Source: Utricularia gibba (lineage: Eukaryota; Streptophyta; Magnoliopsida; Lamiales; Lentibulariaceae). From it: DNA of 64,000 bases. Where the stretch lies: NCBI GenBank assembly GCA_002189035.1, contig CM007989.1, positions 5,983,001 to 6,047,000 of the forward strand. The letters are read 5' to 3'. A program made the position numbers and the translations under genes. Below, piece after piece: positions 21,694 through 33,420 of this stretch (the first letter of the stretch is position 1; each line of letters opens with the position of its first letter). Below the pieces are notes generated by a model. The model did not search any database and was not told the DNA's origin. It worked only from the letters and a program-made list of their open reading frames with translations.

Positions 21694-22147
21694 TGATACA
21701 GCATGGACAACTTACAAGATGGATGCTTCAAGCGAGCATGCCAACGAATGGAAGCACCCAAAACCTCGAAATACGCTAGATGAGAGTGAGCAAGCTGCAC
21801 ACTAGCAACAAGGTAATCAAAAGAGCGTTTCCATTGTAACCGTTCACGAATCCGGGGGAACTGCTCCACCCTCCATCAATCTTCAATGAACCTTGAAAAA
21901 GGTGGCCGGAAAGCTAGCTACAAACCCTAACACCTACGCTTGTGCTCTTGGCCTCGTATGAGCTACCATAGCCACAAGGTACACATGCAATGATTCTACA
22001 ACAGCATCTTCCACAACTAATCTATCTACACTCGCTAATCAACAGATGGAGTATCACCACTCCGGCAGTCGTCGTCAGGTCTATTCGAATATTGGGCTAT
22101 GCCGGAAGCGGAGTAAGCATATTCACAATCGGTATGGGAGATGAGCC
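21694..22147 (+). pseudogene. PIN5-type pseudogene, piece 3 (loop and C-terminal helices)
   Basis: A single frame with three stops runs through a short polar loop (MDASSEHANEWKHPKP, then QQGNQKSVSIVTVHESGG) into KKVAGKLATNPNTYACALG, the conserved PIN segment after the central loop. Further on PAVVVRSIRILGYAGSGVS and IFTIGM align with the next PIN helix (family form PGI...SILIMSKAGTG). The loop is only about 70 residues, in keeping with a short-loop PIN. Copia C interrupts it at 22148. Confidence 0.8.
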
Positions 22148-22406
22148 TGATGAAACTATTAGAAGCCATTGATGAGAAAATCATGTTCAACAGATGCAAT
22201 GTATAAATTGGGGAAGAACGAGTACAACGATCAACTGCAAGGAAGCATTAACATTCATATGAACGTTGGAGCACTACAGAAACATTATAAATAGATGTAG
22301 GAACACTTATATTCATTGGTTGATGTACCCCTAACTTTTATACATTTTTTATAATACCATATTACAACCATATGCACTTCATGCAATTTGATCCAAAAAC
22401 TCTTCT
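22148..22406 (+). repeat. 5' LTR of Copia C with primer site
   Basis: It begins TGATGAA and ends ACTCTTCT; the primer site TGGTGAATCTGACTTGAA follows at 22407-22424. Compared with the 386-bp 3' LTR it has lost about 125 bp near 22200. Confidence 0.8.
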
Positions 22407-22482
22407 TGGTGAATCTGACTTGAAACTGAGTCTTCTCGCCTCCTTCATTCAAGTCCGATTTCCTCTGCTCATTACTTGAAGA

Positions 22483-22695
22483 ATGGATTCCACTACTGGG
22501 AGTCTTCAAATCCCACCTTCCTTCGATGGGAAGGATCCAAAAGAGTTTTGAATCTAGAAAAAGAAGATGAAGAACTTTTTGATACACCAGGGCTTGTGGG
22601 ACAATCTCTCAGAAGCAGAACCCTGTGAACCAACAGCTCACATATCTTACAAGGCAAATGAAAGCAGAGTGTGTGCTACACTTGATACTGCTTGA
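22483..22695 (+). pseudogene. Copia C gag N-terminal fragment
   Basis: The reading MDSTTGSLQIPPSFDGKDP, then KMKNFLIHQGLWDNLSEAEP, matches the start of Copia gag, as in Copia B. One stop lies near 22550. The reading ends at CATLDTA, where an inserted block begins. Confidence 0.75.
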
Positions 22696-24475
22696 TAAAC
22701 GAAAAATTTATGCAATGTCATTAAAATTGTAAATTTCTCCTATCAAATAAAATTTATAAACCTAATTCACATCAAATTATATGAAAAATATGAGCATAGT
22801 AAACTAGGGTCGAACACAAGGAGCTAGGTACTTGCTATGTGAAAGTCAATGTATGAAATCAATATCACGTTGGGAGATTTGATCTTAACTAGGATTAAGG
22901 TAGAACTACGATGGAATACATCAAAGAAAAGAAACAAGATTTGAAACTCGGTTGTTTCTAAGATAAAATGGGTTATGCCTTGAGACTCGTAGGGAATGTA
23001 TGCTTATCACTAAGCACACTCACACAAACCATAAATCAAACACTTAACACACAAAGTCTAGGTCTACCCGAACTTTTGTTTTCTCCCTAATCTTTGATCT
23101 ATTTCTAATTAGGGTTGCTAAGATGTGGTGTAATCTATGTTTAATGAGATCAAATAATTGATTAGCACATTATACCCTTTGGCCCAAGGCACCCCTCTAA
23201 CCACTTAACCACTCATAACAAAGGAAAGGAATACATTTTCATAGCATATCCTAAGCAACATTTTGGTCTCAAAGTTAAACAACAACAAGCAGTGCATAAC
23301 AGAAATAGAAAAGACAAATGGTTCACGCAGTAAAACGAAAACTAATCTCAGCTAGGAACAGTGTTCATCAAGAACAAAAGAAAATCTTCAAAGAGAAACT
23401 GGGTCTTCTAGGTCATTGTCCCCTTCCTTCTTCCCCATAAAAATTTTCTAGAAAACTGTGTCGTGTATCTCCAATGGGGGAGATATCTTCTCTCTTCATC
23501 TTGTCCCCCTTTTTGTCCAAAATTCTACATTTTCATCTCCTTGGATTTTGTGCATACTCATTTTCATACTTTTCGCCTTATCGTTTGCCACTACACTGTG
23601 CATATCCGGTTCCTTGGGATTTGTGTTGCCGACATGTGCTACATTGCTCAAAGAAAACTATTAGAAGTAACGTAGATTTAGTCCTAACTAAGACTAAAAA
23701 AACACAACTACGGTACTATGCACAAAAATATAGAACTAAGCAGTAGAACTTAATTTTTGGAGCAAAATAGGAGCCATTTCCCTATACTCAATCAATGAAA
23801 AATATATGTTATCACATTATGCTACAATGACACTAGACTTGTCCTCAAGTCCCAACTAAGACTAAGAGAAGGTAAGAAATCGAGGGATTTCCAAACAGCC
23901 ATGCAGAGGCTTGACATTTAGGTGCAGAATGCAGAAATTGAAAGAGTGCCAGTGTGCAAGACGGATAATCACTCAAGCATACATATGAATTTCATCAAAA
24001 TAAGTGCCTTCAAAGATTAAATAAGCTAACATGACATAGTTTTACATTCAATGAGATACTAGTGGTCTCTTTTCATTTCTTCCTTTCTTCACTTTTTTTC
24101 ATTTTGTATAGAGATCAAGAGTACAGAAGGTTCCAAGCTCAACTCAAGCAATTTTCGCTCCCCTCCTTTATATATGGTTTGTGGGCTAAGCACTCCTCTC
24201 CTTATTCCTTCTGAGGGTTATCTACTCCTCTAAGTCATTCAAGTAACCTCCCTTCTCTCTTTATTCTGTTGTGTACACACGCTTTTTAATTGTGTGTTAC
24301 TTTTCAAGACATGGGGTCTCATCGTTTTTTTATAATGATGCTTCTTTGACCCCCTCTTTTTTTTTCATCTCTCTATAAGCCTTTCGACCACTAGTATCCA
24401 TGAAAGAACAAATATGTCAATTTGCACACAAAAAATCTCGATTGCACAAATCAAAATCCATCACACAGTTACCTG
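22690..24475. mobile_element. LTR-like inserted block in Copia C
   Basis: About 1.8 kb of non-coding DNA separates the gag fragment from the protease-proximal block. It carries a stretch of the form AGGGTCGAACACAAGGAGC, which resembles sequences common in long plant LTRs, and a pyrimidine-rich right end. It starts near TGATAAACG at about 22693. I could not find a target duplication or inverted ends, so the limits are approximate. The lost half of gag and most of the protease suggest that a deletion accompanied it. Confidence 0.4.
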
Positions 24476-26251
24476 AAACTAGAGACGTAGAAACAAAAAA
24501 CTATCATCATAGATGTGTTCTATGTACCAACGGTATCACACAACTTGCTTAGCCTAGGACAACTTGTAAGTAAAAATTTCAAAGTATTATTTGTCAATTA
24601 TTCCTACATTATTACAAATTCAACAGGTGCTGAAGTGATTGAGACATCCATGATGAACAAAGTATTTCTAGTAAACTTCATAAAAGATGCACGCCAAATG
24701 TATGATATATTTCTGTCCGCATGAAATGAGCAAAACATGATTCTTTGGCACAAGAGATTTGGCTATCATAATCAAACTTCACTAAAAAAAATTCAAAGGC
24801 ATGCTCTGGTCGAAGGAATGGATGAAATTTCACAAACCAATGGGTGTTGTGATATATGCCAATACAGTAAATAAAATCGTCTTTTGACGACAGCGCCTAG
24901 ACAGCTCACACTCCTCTCCAAATTATTCACTATGATGTTTACGGACCTATTCAGTCTGCTTTACAAGGAGGAAACAAATACTTTGTATTATTCATAGACG
25001 ATTACACTAAACATGGCTGGGTCTATTTTATGAAGACGAGAAGTGAGGTAATATCAAAGTTTAAAATATTCAAAGCCTTGGTGGAAAATCAGAGTGGCAA
25101 CAGAATCAAATTTCTACGGTCTGACAATGGAGAAGAATATGTTCCACATGAATTGAAGGACATATGCAAGAGAGCAGAAATTGTGCAACAATTTACAACA
25201 CGCTATACGCCGTAGCAGAATGGAACATGTGAGCGTAGAAATAGAACTGTAATGGATATGGAAAGATGCTTACTATTTCAAGGAAAATTACCTGAAATAT
25301 TCTGGGGTGAGGCAGTCAACACGACAATTTATCTGCTAAATCGGATACCTACAAGAGTAACGGCAGCTTACAAACACTTCATGAATTATGGATTGGACTA
25401 GTACCTGTTGCTGATCATTTGCAAATATTTGGGTGTATTTGATTCTGACATATACCCAAACCTTTGAGGAAAAAAAATGGATAAGAAAAGTGAAATTGCA
25501 GTTTTCATTGGATACAATGAAACCACAACAGCTTATCGTATATGGGATCCAGAAAAGAAAATCATGGTATTAAACAGAGATGTTTTTTTAGAAGAACGTA
25601 CCTGGAACTGGAATATCTCTACTGCTGAAAATAGAGAAAGAGGAATTACGTATGATTTGTTTCCAAGAGGTATTTCAGTACCTTCAACCTATGAAGATGA
25701 ATGCCATATCAACAATGAAGCAGTCCTTGAAATAATAGAAGACATGAACTCAAAAGACTCTGAGATCAACACAAGCCAGTCTAGATATGAGGCCGATTTG
25801 GACATCACACAAAATCAAGAAAAATCTAAGTCTGCCAATGAGGATTCTCATGACTTCATACAAGAAATCAGTGAGGATTCAGTTACATCCAACGAGAATA
25901 ACAGTTTGAATACAAACCAAAAGTACTCGAGTAACAATCTTGATGAAAATATCATTGAACCTCAAGGAAATGTTATGCCTGAACCTTTGGGTGACCTCTT
26001 CCCCAAGGATATGACAGACTGTTGGGAAGAATTCTTAGTTACTAGATTTGATCCAGGGGAAGGGATTGCCAAACCTGAAACTGTACAACCTTCAAGACAA
26101 ATGGGAGCTGCAAATAGTGAGATCTTTCCAAACAAAATTACAAAGGCAACTGAGAGCGACAATGCATCTGAAAATTCACTAGAAATATATGACTCCGAAA
26201 TATTATTTAGGGACACCTATGATGATTCTTCTATGAGGGGATTCTGACACA
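24475..26251 (+). pseudogene. Copia C protease tail, integrase and linker
   Basis: It opens with VFYVPTVSHNLLSLGQL, the block after the protease active site. Integrase follows in pieces: WHKRFGYH and CDICQYSK for the zinc region, FLRSDNGEEY for the second catalytic Asp, then NGTCERRNRT and EIFWGEAVNTTIYLLNRIP. Stops and frameshifts lie near 24722, 24870, 25214 and 25400. A 256-codon open linker (25477-26247) contains VFIGYNETTTAYRIWDPE and a long acidic stretch. Confidence 0.85.
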
Positions 26252-26256
26252 TAATG

Positions 26257-27760
26257 CGTTAGTGTATGTGTTCTAGAGACAATCAACTTATTGGCAAATC
26301 TTGTCTTATGATATTTACTTTGAATTGTGATCAAATTTATATCATTGATAAAATCCTCTACTTCATCTATGTGCTATAGAAATTATGATGAGATCATAAT
26401 GTGAGATTCTTCAAGCACTCATGATCAAGTTAAAAAACTCCCTAGCTAGAGTATTTTTGAAATGAGGATATCACAAATACGGATAAGCTGGCACACATTG
26501 AGTTCCCTAAACTGTTTAGGCAATGGTTCTCACAATTGATGTAATGAGATTATTAGAACCTATGTGTGGGCGTCGATTAGAGAATCGATTCACTGGATGA
26601 CTCATCTTCAAGATGCTACCATGGGAAGCTAACCAAGTGTCAGTAGCAAGATCTCGAATATGACAACCGTGCAATTAAGCTTAGACTTGAGGTCAACAAA
26701 GTTATCTTGATCTTAAGCTCACATTTTCGCTCATTACTAATGGGAGCCTAACCATGGCTTGCCTAGTATGGATAAGTAGGGATGTGACTCCTTAAGGTTG
26801 GAGATAGTTGATTGATCAATAAAGGATTCATCACTCATGTTAGCGATGAGATCATATCTCAAGTAATTGCATCAAAACCTAACAATAAGTCCTGGGCCCA
26901 GGGTAATGACACTTGAATTGTTTGAGTAGGTCATTGAGTGTTAGTGCTTAAATGCAATTATAAGTTCGATACATCAGAAAGACACACACCCATGTTCTAG
27001 TATCGAATGAGATATAAGTATGATGAAAGCTATTCACTACATGGTGGCTGGTCATGGAAAGGCTCAATCAGTTCATCTGATTATTCTTACATCTTGGGGA
27101 TCATGATATGTTGCTAGACATCACTCATGATCGATAATGATGGATTTGATTAATTAAGAGTTAATTAATAAATCCATTATTACGGCCTTGATTGAAGAAG
27201 CCTATAGGGTCACACACAATAGTAGAGTCACTCAACGATATAAAATAGAATGACACAATTACATGAGATGTAATTGGTAAAGTGGATAAATTAAATTGAG
27301 AGTTATTTTGAGATTAATATTGATTAAACTCAAAATAAAAGATCATATATAGATAAGATTTGGAACATATACATATCTCCACAAGATAAGATCTTTACGG
27401 AGATATGATTTGATATGTTACTATATATCTATCAAAAGGATTTAGATCTTGAGATCTGCTCCAAGGGTCTTCGTACTCTCAGAGAGAGTAATCCACAAGG
27501 GGGCGTTTTTCTCTACTAGCACCTGAGGAATTCGACCAGCATTCAAGAGCCTTGAGAAAGTTATCGACGGAGTGCTCCACGTGTGGATACCATAGAGGCC
27601 GTCTCCTATTGGCGGTTGGTGAACAACAGAGTCATCTGAAAGGTATTTCAGCATCCCTTAGTCTGATGTATACCGTATTCCAAGATCTGCGTTGGGGGTT
27701 TCTCAAAATTTTAAAATTCCGCTGCTTTTGAGACATACGATGTCTACGAGAAACCCAACA
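26257..27760. mobile_element. 1.5-kb solo LTR, copy 1, inside Copia C
   Basis: It is flanked by TAATG (26252-26256 and 27761-27765). It begins CGTTAGTGTATG and ends AACCCAACA; the copy at 50093 begins TGTTGGTGTATG, so the first bases here have mutated. The two copies align along their whole length. There are no open frames of note. It sits directly after the stop of the Copia C linker. Confidence 0.88.
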
Positions 27761-27765
27761 TAATG

Positions 27766-29078
27766 GACTTCAATCAAGACAAATGCTTAATGGCACATTC
27801 AGATCCTACAAGTGTTGCTGCTGCTCTAAAAATCCAAATTGAAAAAGGGCAATGGAACAAGAGTTGAACACTATCAATCAATACAATACCTGCATCGTGA
27901 ATTTGAGCTCACTGACCTAGGGATGGCGGCATACTTTCTTGGACTCTAAATTCAACAAAATGCTTCTGAAACCATTGTATCTCAACATAAGTATACTTTG
28001 GACTTGATTCAGAAATATGGAATGGGTACCTCCAAAGCTTCAGCCATCCCCATACTGCCTGAAAATCCAAACAGCTTCTATGAAACTGAGGAAGAAATCG
28101 ACAGTAAAATGTACAGAAGACTTATTGGTTCTCTTATGTATCTCATTGCGACTCATCCCAACATCACGTTTGTCGTTCACTTGTTGTCATAGTTTATGGT
28201 TAAACCTCATAAAGTGCATTTGGAAGCAAGAAAAAGAATTCTGAAATATCTTAATTGCACACATGATCTTGGATTGCATTACAAGACTAGAATTGCCCCT
28301 ACCTTCAAGTATACTCAGATAGCGATTTTGCAACTCACAAAATAGATAGGAAATCAATGTCAGGATACCTTTGTGTGCTTGCACGCAGCACTTTTGCATG
28401 GAGCGGTAGGAAGCAATCAATTGTTGCACAATCTACAGTAAGAGCTGAGTATATCGTAGCTGCCTCAACTTCTAATCATATTGCTTGGTTGAAGAAAATC
28501 TTTGATGACCTGCATCAGCCGCTGGAGAAACCTATTGTGCTGAAATTACATAGCAAATCAGCCATTATGATGGGAAATAATCCGGTATTTTTTGGAAGAT
28601 CAAAACACATAGACCTCAGATATCACGTGGTGAGAAACTATGTGAGAACAAGAATGGTCAAACTGAAATTTGTTCCATTTACACACCTACTTGCTGACAT
28701 CCTCACAAAGTTGCTACACCCGAAGACTTTCAATCATCTTAGAGACAAATTGGGTCTAGTGAAAGATGAAATTATAAGAGACAAGCATAATGCTAAGGGA
28801 TATACTGAGAGTGATCGACCTAACTTCGTGCAGAATAGCTTGCCTAACCAAGGCTCACATAAGGAAAATGGCAATAATCTTATCCCTCCAGAATTCAAAT
28901 ACAGTGGAAGAAATATGAACTGTTTGAAGGATGAAAAGTCTGCTGAAAGTGCAAGTGAGAATTGCATCGATGTAAGAATCAAAAACCTCACTCAAAGCCT
29001 TACCTCAGAGCTAAACCTGCAGAAGATAGACAGTGATGATTGGCTCAAAACCTACTGGATTTTCTCATCACGGGGGAA
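27766..29078 (+). pseudogene. Copia C reverse-transcriptase tail and RNase H
   Basis: After the solo LTR a short piece is followed by LTDLGMAAYFLGLQIQQ, SQHKYTLDLIQKYGMGTSKA and LIGSLMYLIATHPNITFVV. The fingers and YVDD palm of the reverse transcriptase are missing, apparently deleted near 27880. RNase H from 28357 reads GYLCVLARSTFAWSGRKQS, AEYIVAAST, LHSKSAIMMGNNPVFFGRSK and HIDLRYHVVRNYV. Stops occur near 28190 and 28340. The frame runs into the 3' LTR. Confidence 0.87.
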
Positions 29079-29464
29079 TGATGAACCTATCAGAAGCCAT
29101 TGATGAGAAAATCATGTTCAACAGATGCAACACAGAAATTGAGGAAGAAGGAGTAGGGGTTGAGGATAGAATTGATGGGCCAAGAAATAAGATCAATGGG
29201 CCAGGAAATGAGACTCAACAAGATCCCTTAATTATGTAAGAGCATGACCTGACCTAAGACAAATGAGATATGAAGAGAAGTACAATGGTCACCTACAAGG
29301 AAACATTAATATTCATATGAACATTGGAGCACTACTGAAACATTATAAATAGATGTAGCAACACTCACATTCATTGGTTGATGTATCTCATACTTTCATA
29401 CGTTTTTTATAATACCATATTACAACCATATGCACTTCATGCAATTTGATCCAAAAACTCTTAT
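29079..29464 (+). repeat. 3' LTR of Copia C
   Basis: It begins TGATGAA after the purine tract GGGGGAA and is followed by the GAGCC duplication at 29465-29469. It is 386 bp against 259 bp for the 5' copy. Confidence 0.8.
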
Positions 29465-29715
29465 GAGCCTTATTCTTCTAGAACAAAATATGTCATCTCA
29501 CTTTGGATTAGAAAAAATGCAGGTCTATTCATGGGGCTGCAGAGGAAAATTGTTGCTTGTGAGTTTCGATTAGCATTCTATGGGATGTCTCTTCGTTTCG
29601 TGATCGGGCCTCTACCGCCTGGACACGCCGACCCGATGCACTATCACCCATTAGCACATGGTTCCGATGGTCGTCGCCATGATCACGGTGGCCACAACCG
29701 CAACTGCATTTGAAA
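29465..29715 (+). pseudogene. PIN5-type pseudogene, piece 4
   Basis: MGLQRKIVACEFRLAFYGMS, then RFVIGP, aligns with the conserved PIN segment FMALQ.KIIACG...M..RF..GP, which directly follows piece 3 in intact PINs. After RFVIGP the family match fades (the reading becomes His-rich). The last PIN helices were not found, so the 3' end is missing or too decayed. Confidence 0.78.
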
Positions 29716-31891
29716 AATTCTGCTCATGTCTCCCGGTGTCCACATAGCATATCGACATGAAGGCCACCGACAAAGAGGCGCAGGCCAACTAGAGCAGCTT
29801 GTTGATCAAATTCAACAGATGCTAATTTCATTGAACATAAAGTTCTAACATAAAAAAAGTGTGATAATCCCATACTGAGGGATATTTGGCAAATTTAACC
29901 AAATTTTAGAAAAGTAAGCAACAAATTTGAGAGAAAACAAGATAGATAGATTGCACGCAACTTTTTCCCAAAAGCCCAGTGAGAATCGACGCTCCAATTG
30001 GCCAATTCGAAGATCTAGGTTTTTTGGGAGAAATTGTGAGAAGAAATGATGTTTTATTTTTCAGTTTTTTTAATTAAATAAAAATTATAAAGATAAGAGT
30101 AAAATTGTAAATACACTACGAGGTATCCGGGGTGCAAGCCTCCACACCTGAATCCCATACCTGAGGTATATTGAAGTCATTTTTTAAAAAACCCATGTGA
30201 TACACATCATTCGTACCAAACACCGGATTTGAAGTCCAATCCCTCCAAAATAATCCAAATCCCCCATACCAAACACACCCCTAGGTCTTCATTAGTGATT
30301 GAAAGTGAAAAAACATGGGATCCGATTGATGATCCAAAAAAAATAGAAGTCATTCACATACGAAAGGCTAGTTTGGAAAGATAGAATACATTGATTTTAT
30401 TTAGATAGTAAATACTTATATGTGTTTGGTAGTGAAGATTTATTTAAATCCTTATTTGATATAAATTTTTGATTTCCGTGGGTTTTACTGAAACCTATCA
30501 TATTGATGAGTTTGTTAATACAAAAACTTTAAATAATTGATTTGGATATTTTTAATATTTTTCATTCTTCTCTTAAAAGAATATAAGGAAAATTTAATAT
30601 TATTCTTATCTTAAGAAAATTTCAAATCCTGGTCTTAACAGTTATATTTTGTATTGAAATCCTCGTGGGTTGTGTAAAATAAATTAGCAGATAACTCTTG
30701 ATTTTAATATAAAATGTCAACATACCTTACTTTTAGTTAATATTAGAAAATACATGTACTTTCATAACTTATCAGTGATTTACACTATCTTTTTTATTTA
30801 ATTGTAATTTTTTATAGACATTATCAGAAAATCAATATTTATAGATTTTTCAGATAAAATTAACAAAATAATTCAATTAATATTTATAAAATACATAGAA
30901 CATTAAAAGTATAGAACAATTTTTAGAAATTTTTTATTCTCTCTAGTATTCCTTATTCTTTTTCTTTTCTTTTTGTTTTTTTTAAAAAAAAATATTTCAG
31001 ACAGTAAATGAATATTTCAGAATCAATTAGGAATAATATCATAACCCATTGTAATTTAACTAATATTGGCCAACCACTTATACCTTATTATTCCTAGTCT
31101 CCTTCTACTACTCTCAACAGATTCTTGAACTCATTTTTCTCAAGTAATTGAGGTCAATTTTAGACTCTCCTAAATGCTTTTAGAGTTTGATGCTAAATTA
31201 GACCACATAGATAAGGAAAACATTATATGAAATGATATTAAACACTAAATTAAATATTAAAAAATATAATAAAACAATCATACATGCAGAGACTTGTGTA
31301 AATAAAGCTTCAAAGAATTACTAGTTACAACTTACAAGTGCTTATGAAAACATGTTTGATTTTGGAATATGAAAAATAATAAAAATAAAAGGAAATTAAA
31401 AATCTAAAAAGCAGAATTCAAATCTATGACTTCTAGAATAATTTGAAGACTCTATACTTACTAAAAGTTTGATGCTTAGATCTTTTTTAGAGGGAAAGTA
31501 GTGGTAGACTTTGTTTGATAGACTTTTATCAAAAAATTTTTTACCTACATTCTATTAAAATCTTTTAAGTTCATTATTAAATATCTATCAAAGCCTGAAA
31601 TATTGGATCAAATCTTTTATTAGACCTTCTCTTGAACCTAATTTCTATCTCAAACTATCCCATTCAACTTGGGTTACTATTTTTCCTTAATTGAGATCCA
31701 AATCATCATGAAAAATTGTCAAAGATACTTTTCTTCAAAATGATTAAATTGGTTTAAAACATGTAAAAACTATTTAAAAACAAATAGGAAAATTTAAATA
31801 AAGACATATAAACATTGCAAAAAACTTATGAAAATTTAGATATATAAGAAGCAAAATGTCACTTATCAGATTTGTGCTATTCTATCAGTAA
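29716..31891. other. AT-rich intergenic DNA
   Basis: No gene was found. At 30270-30290 the sequence CCATACCAAACACACCCC looks like the right end of a plant MITE, but no matching left end was found. The rest is simple AT-rich DNA. Confidence 0.5.
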
Positions 31892-32511
31892 GGGCCTGTT
31901 TGGTATGATTGTTAGCATATCTTAACAAGAGTTTTATATTAAAAGTATGTTTGATAGGGATTATGAAAGAAGACAACTTTGTTTATCTAAATATATATAA
32001 AACTAATTTTGGGATGTTAAGCTTAACGTAGGAAAGGAAGGGTGTGCGTTTATACTAACCTCTCTTTATTCTTATTCTACCCATCTCCTTACATATAATT
32101 CTATAACCTTCTCCACCTTTAGCACCTGTCAACTTCTTCTTGGCTATGATCGGTTTGTCCCTAATAGAGTCAAATTTGATAAGATAGGAGTGTGAAATCA
32201 TAAAATAAAAATAAATATTGATCTTACATATAATAGAAATATTAAAAAAGAATCATAGAACCTTTGATGAATAGAATTTAAATAATAAAAAATGGTTGTA
32301 AAAAATATTTTAATAATATTAAGGATATTTTGAACAATTTTCATAAAATTATGTATTTAACAATAATATACCAAATATAAATATTATAAACACTCGTATT
32401 TTTATACAATGTTGTCAAATGCATATTTAATCTAAACAATAAATATTTTTTTTATCTAAATAATAATAATCTTAACGAATTGTAAACTAAACAAATATAC
32501 CAAACGAGACC
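31892..32511. mobile_element. Tourist/Harbinger-type MITE, 620 bp
   Basis: The ends read GGGCCTGTTTGGTAT on the left and, as reverse complement, GGTCTCGTTTGGTAT on the right. TAA flanks both sides (31889-31891, 32512-32514). A 3-bp TAA/TTA duplication and GG...GTTTGG ends are typical of PIF/Harbinger MITEs. The interior is AT-rich and non-coding. Confidence 0.78.
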
Positions 32512-32514
32512 TAA

Positions 32515-33420
32515 TTCATTGTTGTTTGGATTTAAAGTTGAAATTTAGATTAATATGATTTAATTAAAGTAAACTAATGTATTTAGTTTTTAAAATATGT
32601 TTCATATATGATTTTCTTGTTTTCTTTACAAAATTGTATTCACTCATAAAAAATTATTTTATTATAAGCTTAAAGAATAATTTTTTTTTAGTTAGAAAGC
32701 CTAAGTTTATGATTTCTAACTTATTGTAAATTATTTCTAACTCCATTTTTTTTGCAAATACAATTTAAAACATAGAAGTATCATTTTAAATTAAAGAAAA
32801 TAAAAATAAATTGTTTTCGATACAAACTTTATCACTGAATAACATTTACGTTCCCATTTGTGATAGATGAATTTAAAATAAAAAAATTTCACACATCAAA
32901 TATAAATTATAATATACAATATAAAATTTTAGAAATAATTAAGTAATTAATTTAAGTATATTCTCATCTACAAAAAACATAGCACACGTTTTAATAGTGA
33001 CTATTGTGTAACTAGATTTACTAAAACCAACACGTTATTAAAACTATTTAAAATCAACTATCAGATGCCATTCAGATATCAATTGAATATGGATTTGATA
33101 AAAGGTGCGATAAAATAATAATATTTCTAATCTTCTAATTAAAAAATAGAAATTGGCTGACAACTCCGAACAATCAATAGGCCGAGGTACGTGACTTCAG
33201 CAAACCGGAAATCCTTGTACGAGCAATGAGACATGGCACCAAAATTGTCCTCTTGAAGGTCATTCATTATTCATACGAAAACCAAACACCCCGCCCGTTG
33301 TTCTCTTGCCAGCCAGGCCAGCATTCCACCTCTCGGAATACGTGTGCATTTCCTTTACAGAATCTTGCACGTACCACGAAAAGTTGCTGTAAAAGCTCGC
33401 CAAGAGACCAGCTTGGGCAC
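32515..33420. other. Gene-free stretch and 3' region of PCO
   Basis: AT-rich to about 33140. From there to 33420 base composition is more balanced and is probably the 3' untranslated region of the cysteine oxidase gene. The plus-strand open frame at 33226-33543 overlaps the oxidase last exon on the other strand and is a shadow. Confidence 0.5.

Larger units (their letters stand above)
22148..29464 (+). mobile_element. Copia LTR retrotransposon C (7.3 kb), itself invaded
   Basis: A plus-strand Copia flanked by GAGCC (22143-22147 and 29465-29469), with LTRs at 22148-22406 and 29079-29464, a TGGTGAA primer site and a GGGGGAA purine tract. It is heavily degraded: gag is cut after about 70 codons by a 1.8-kb LTR-like block, integrase has several shifts, a 1.5-kb solo LTR follows the integrase linker, and most of the reverse transcriptase including YVDD is missing. 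It sits in the PIN pseudogene, whose next block resumes at 29470. Confidence 0.85.

Noticed and set aside
21609-21869. Minus-strand open frame of 86 codons
   Set aside because: The plus strand here is the PIN loop, read in one frame into KVAGKLATNPNTYAC; the minus-strand frame matches nothing.
30240-30295. MITE-like right end (CCAAACACACCCC)
   Set aside because: No matching left end was found in the preceding sequence, so limits cannot be set.
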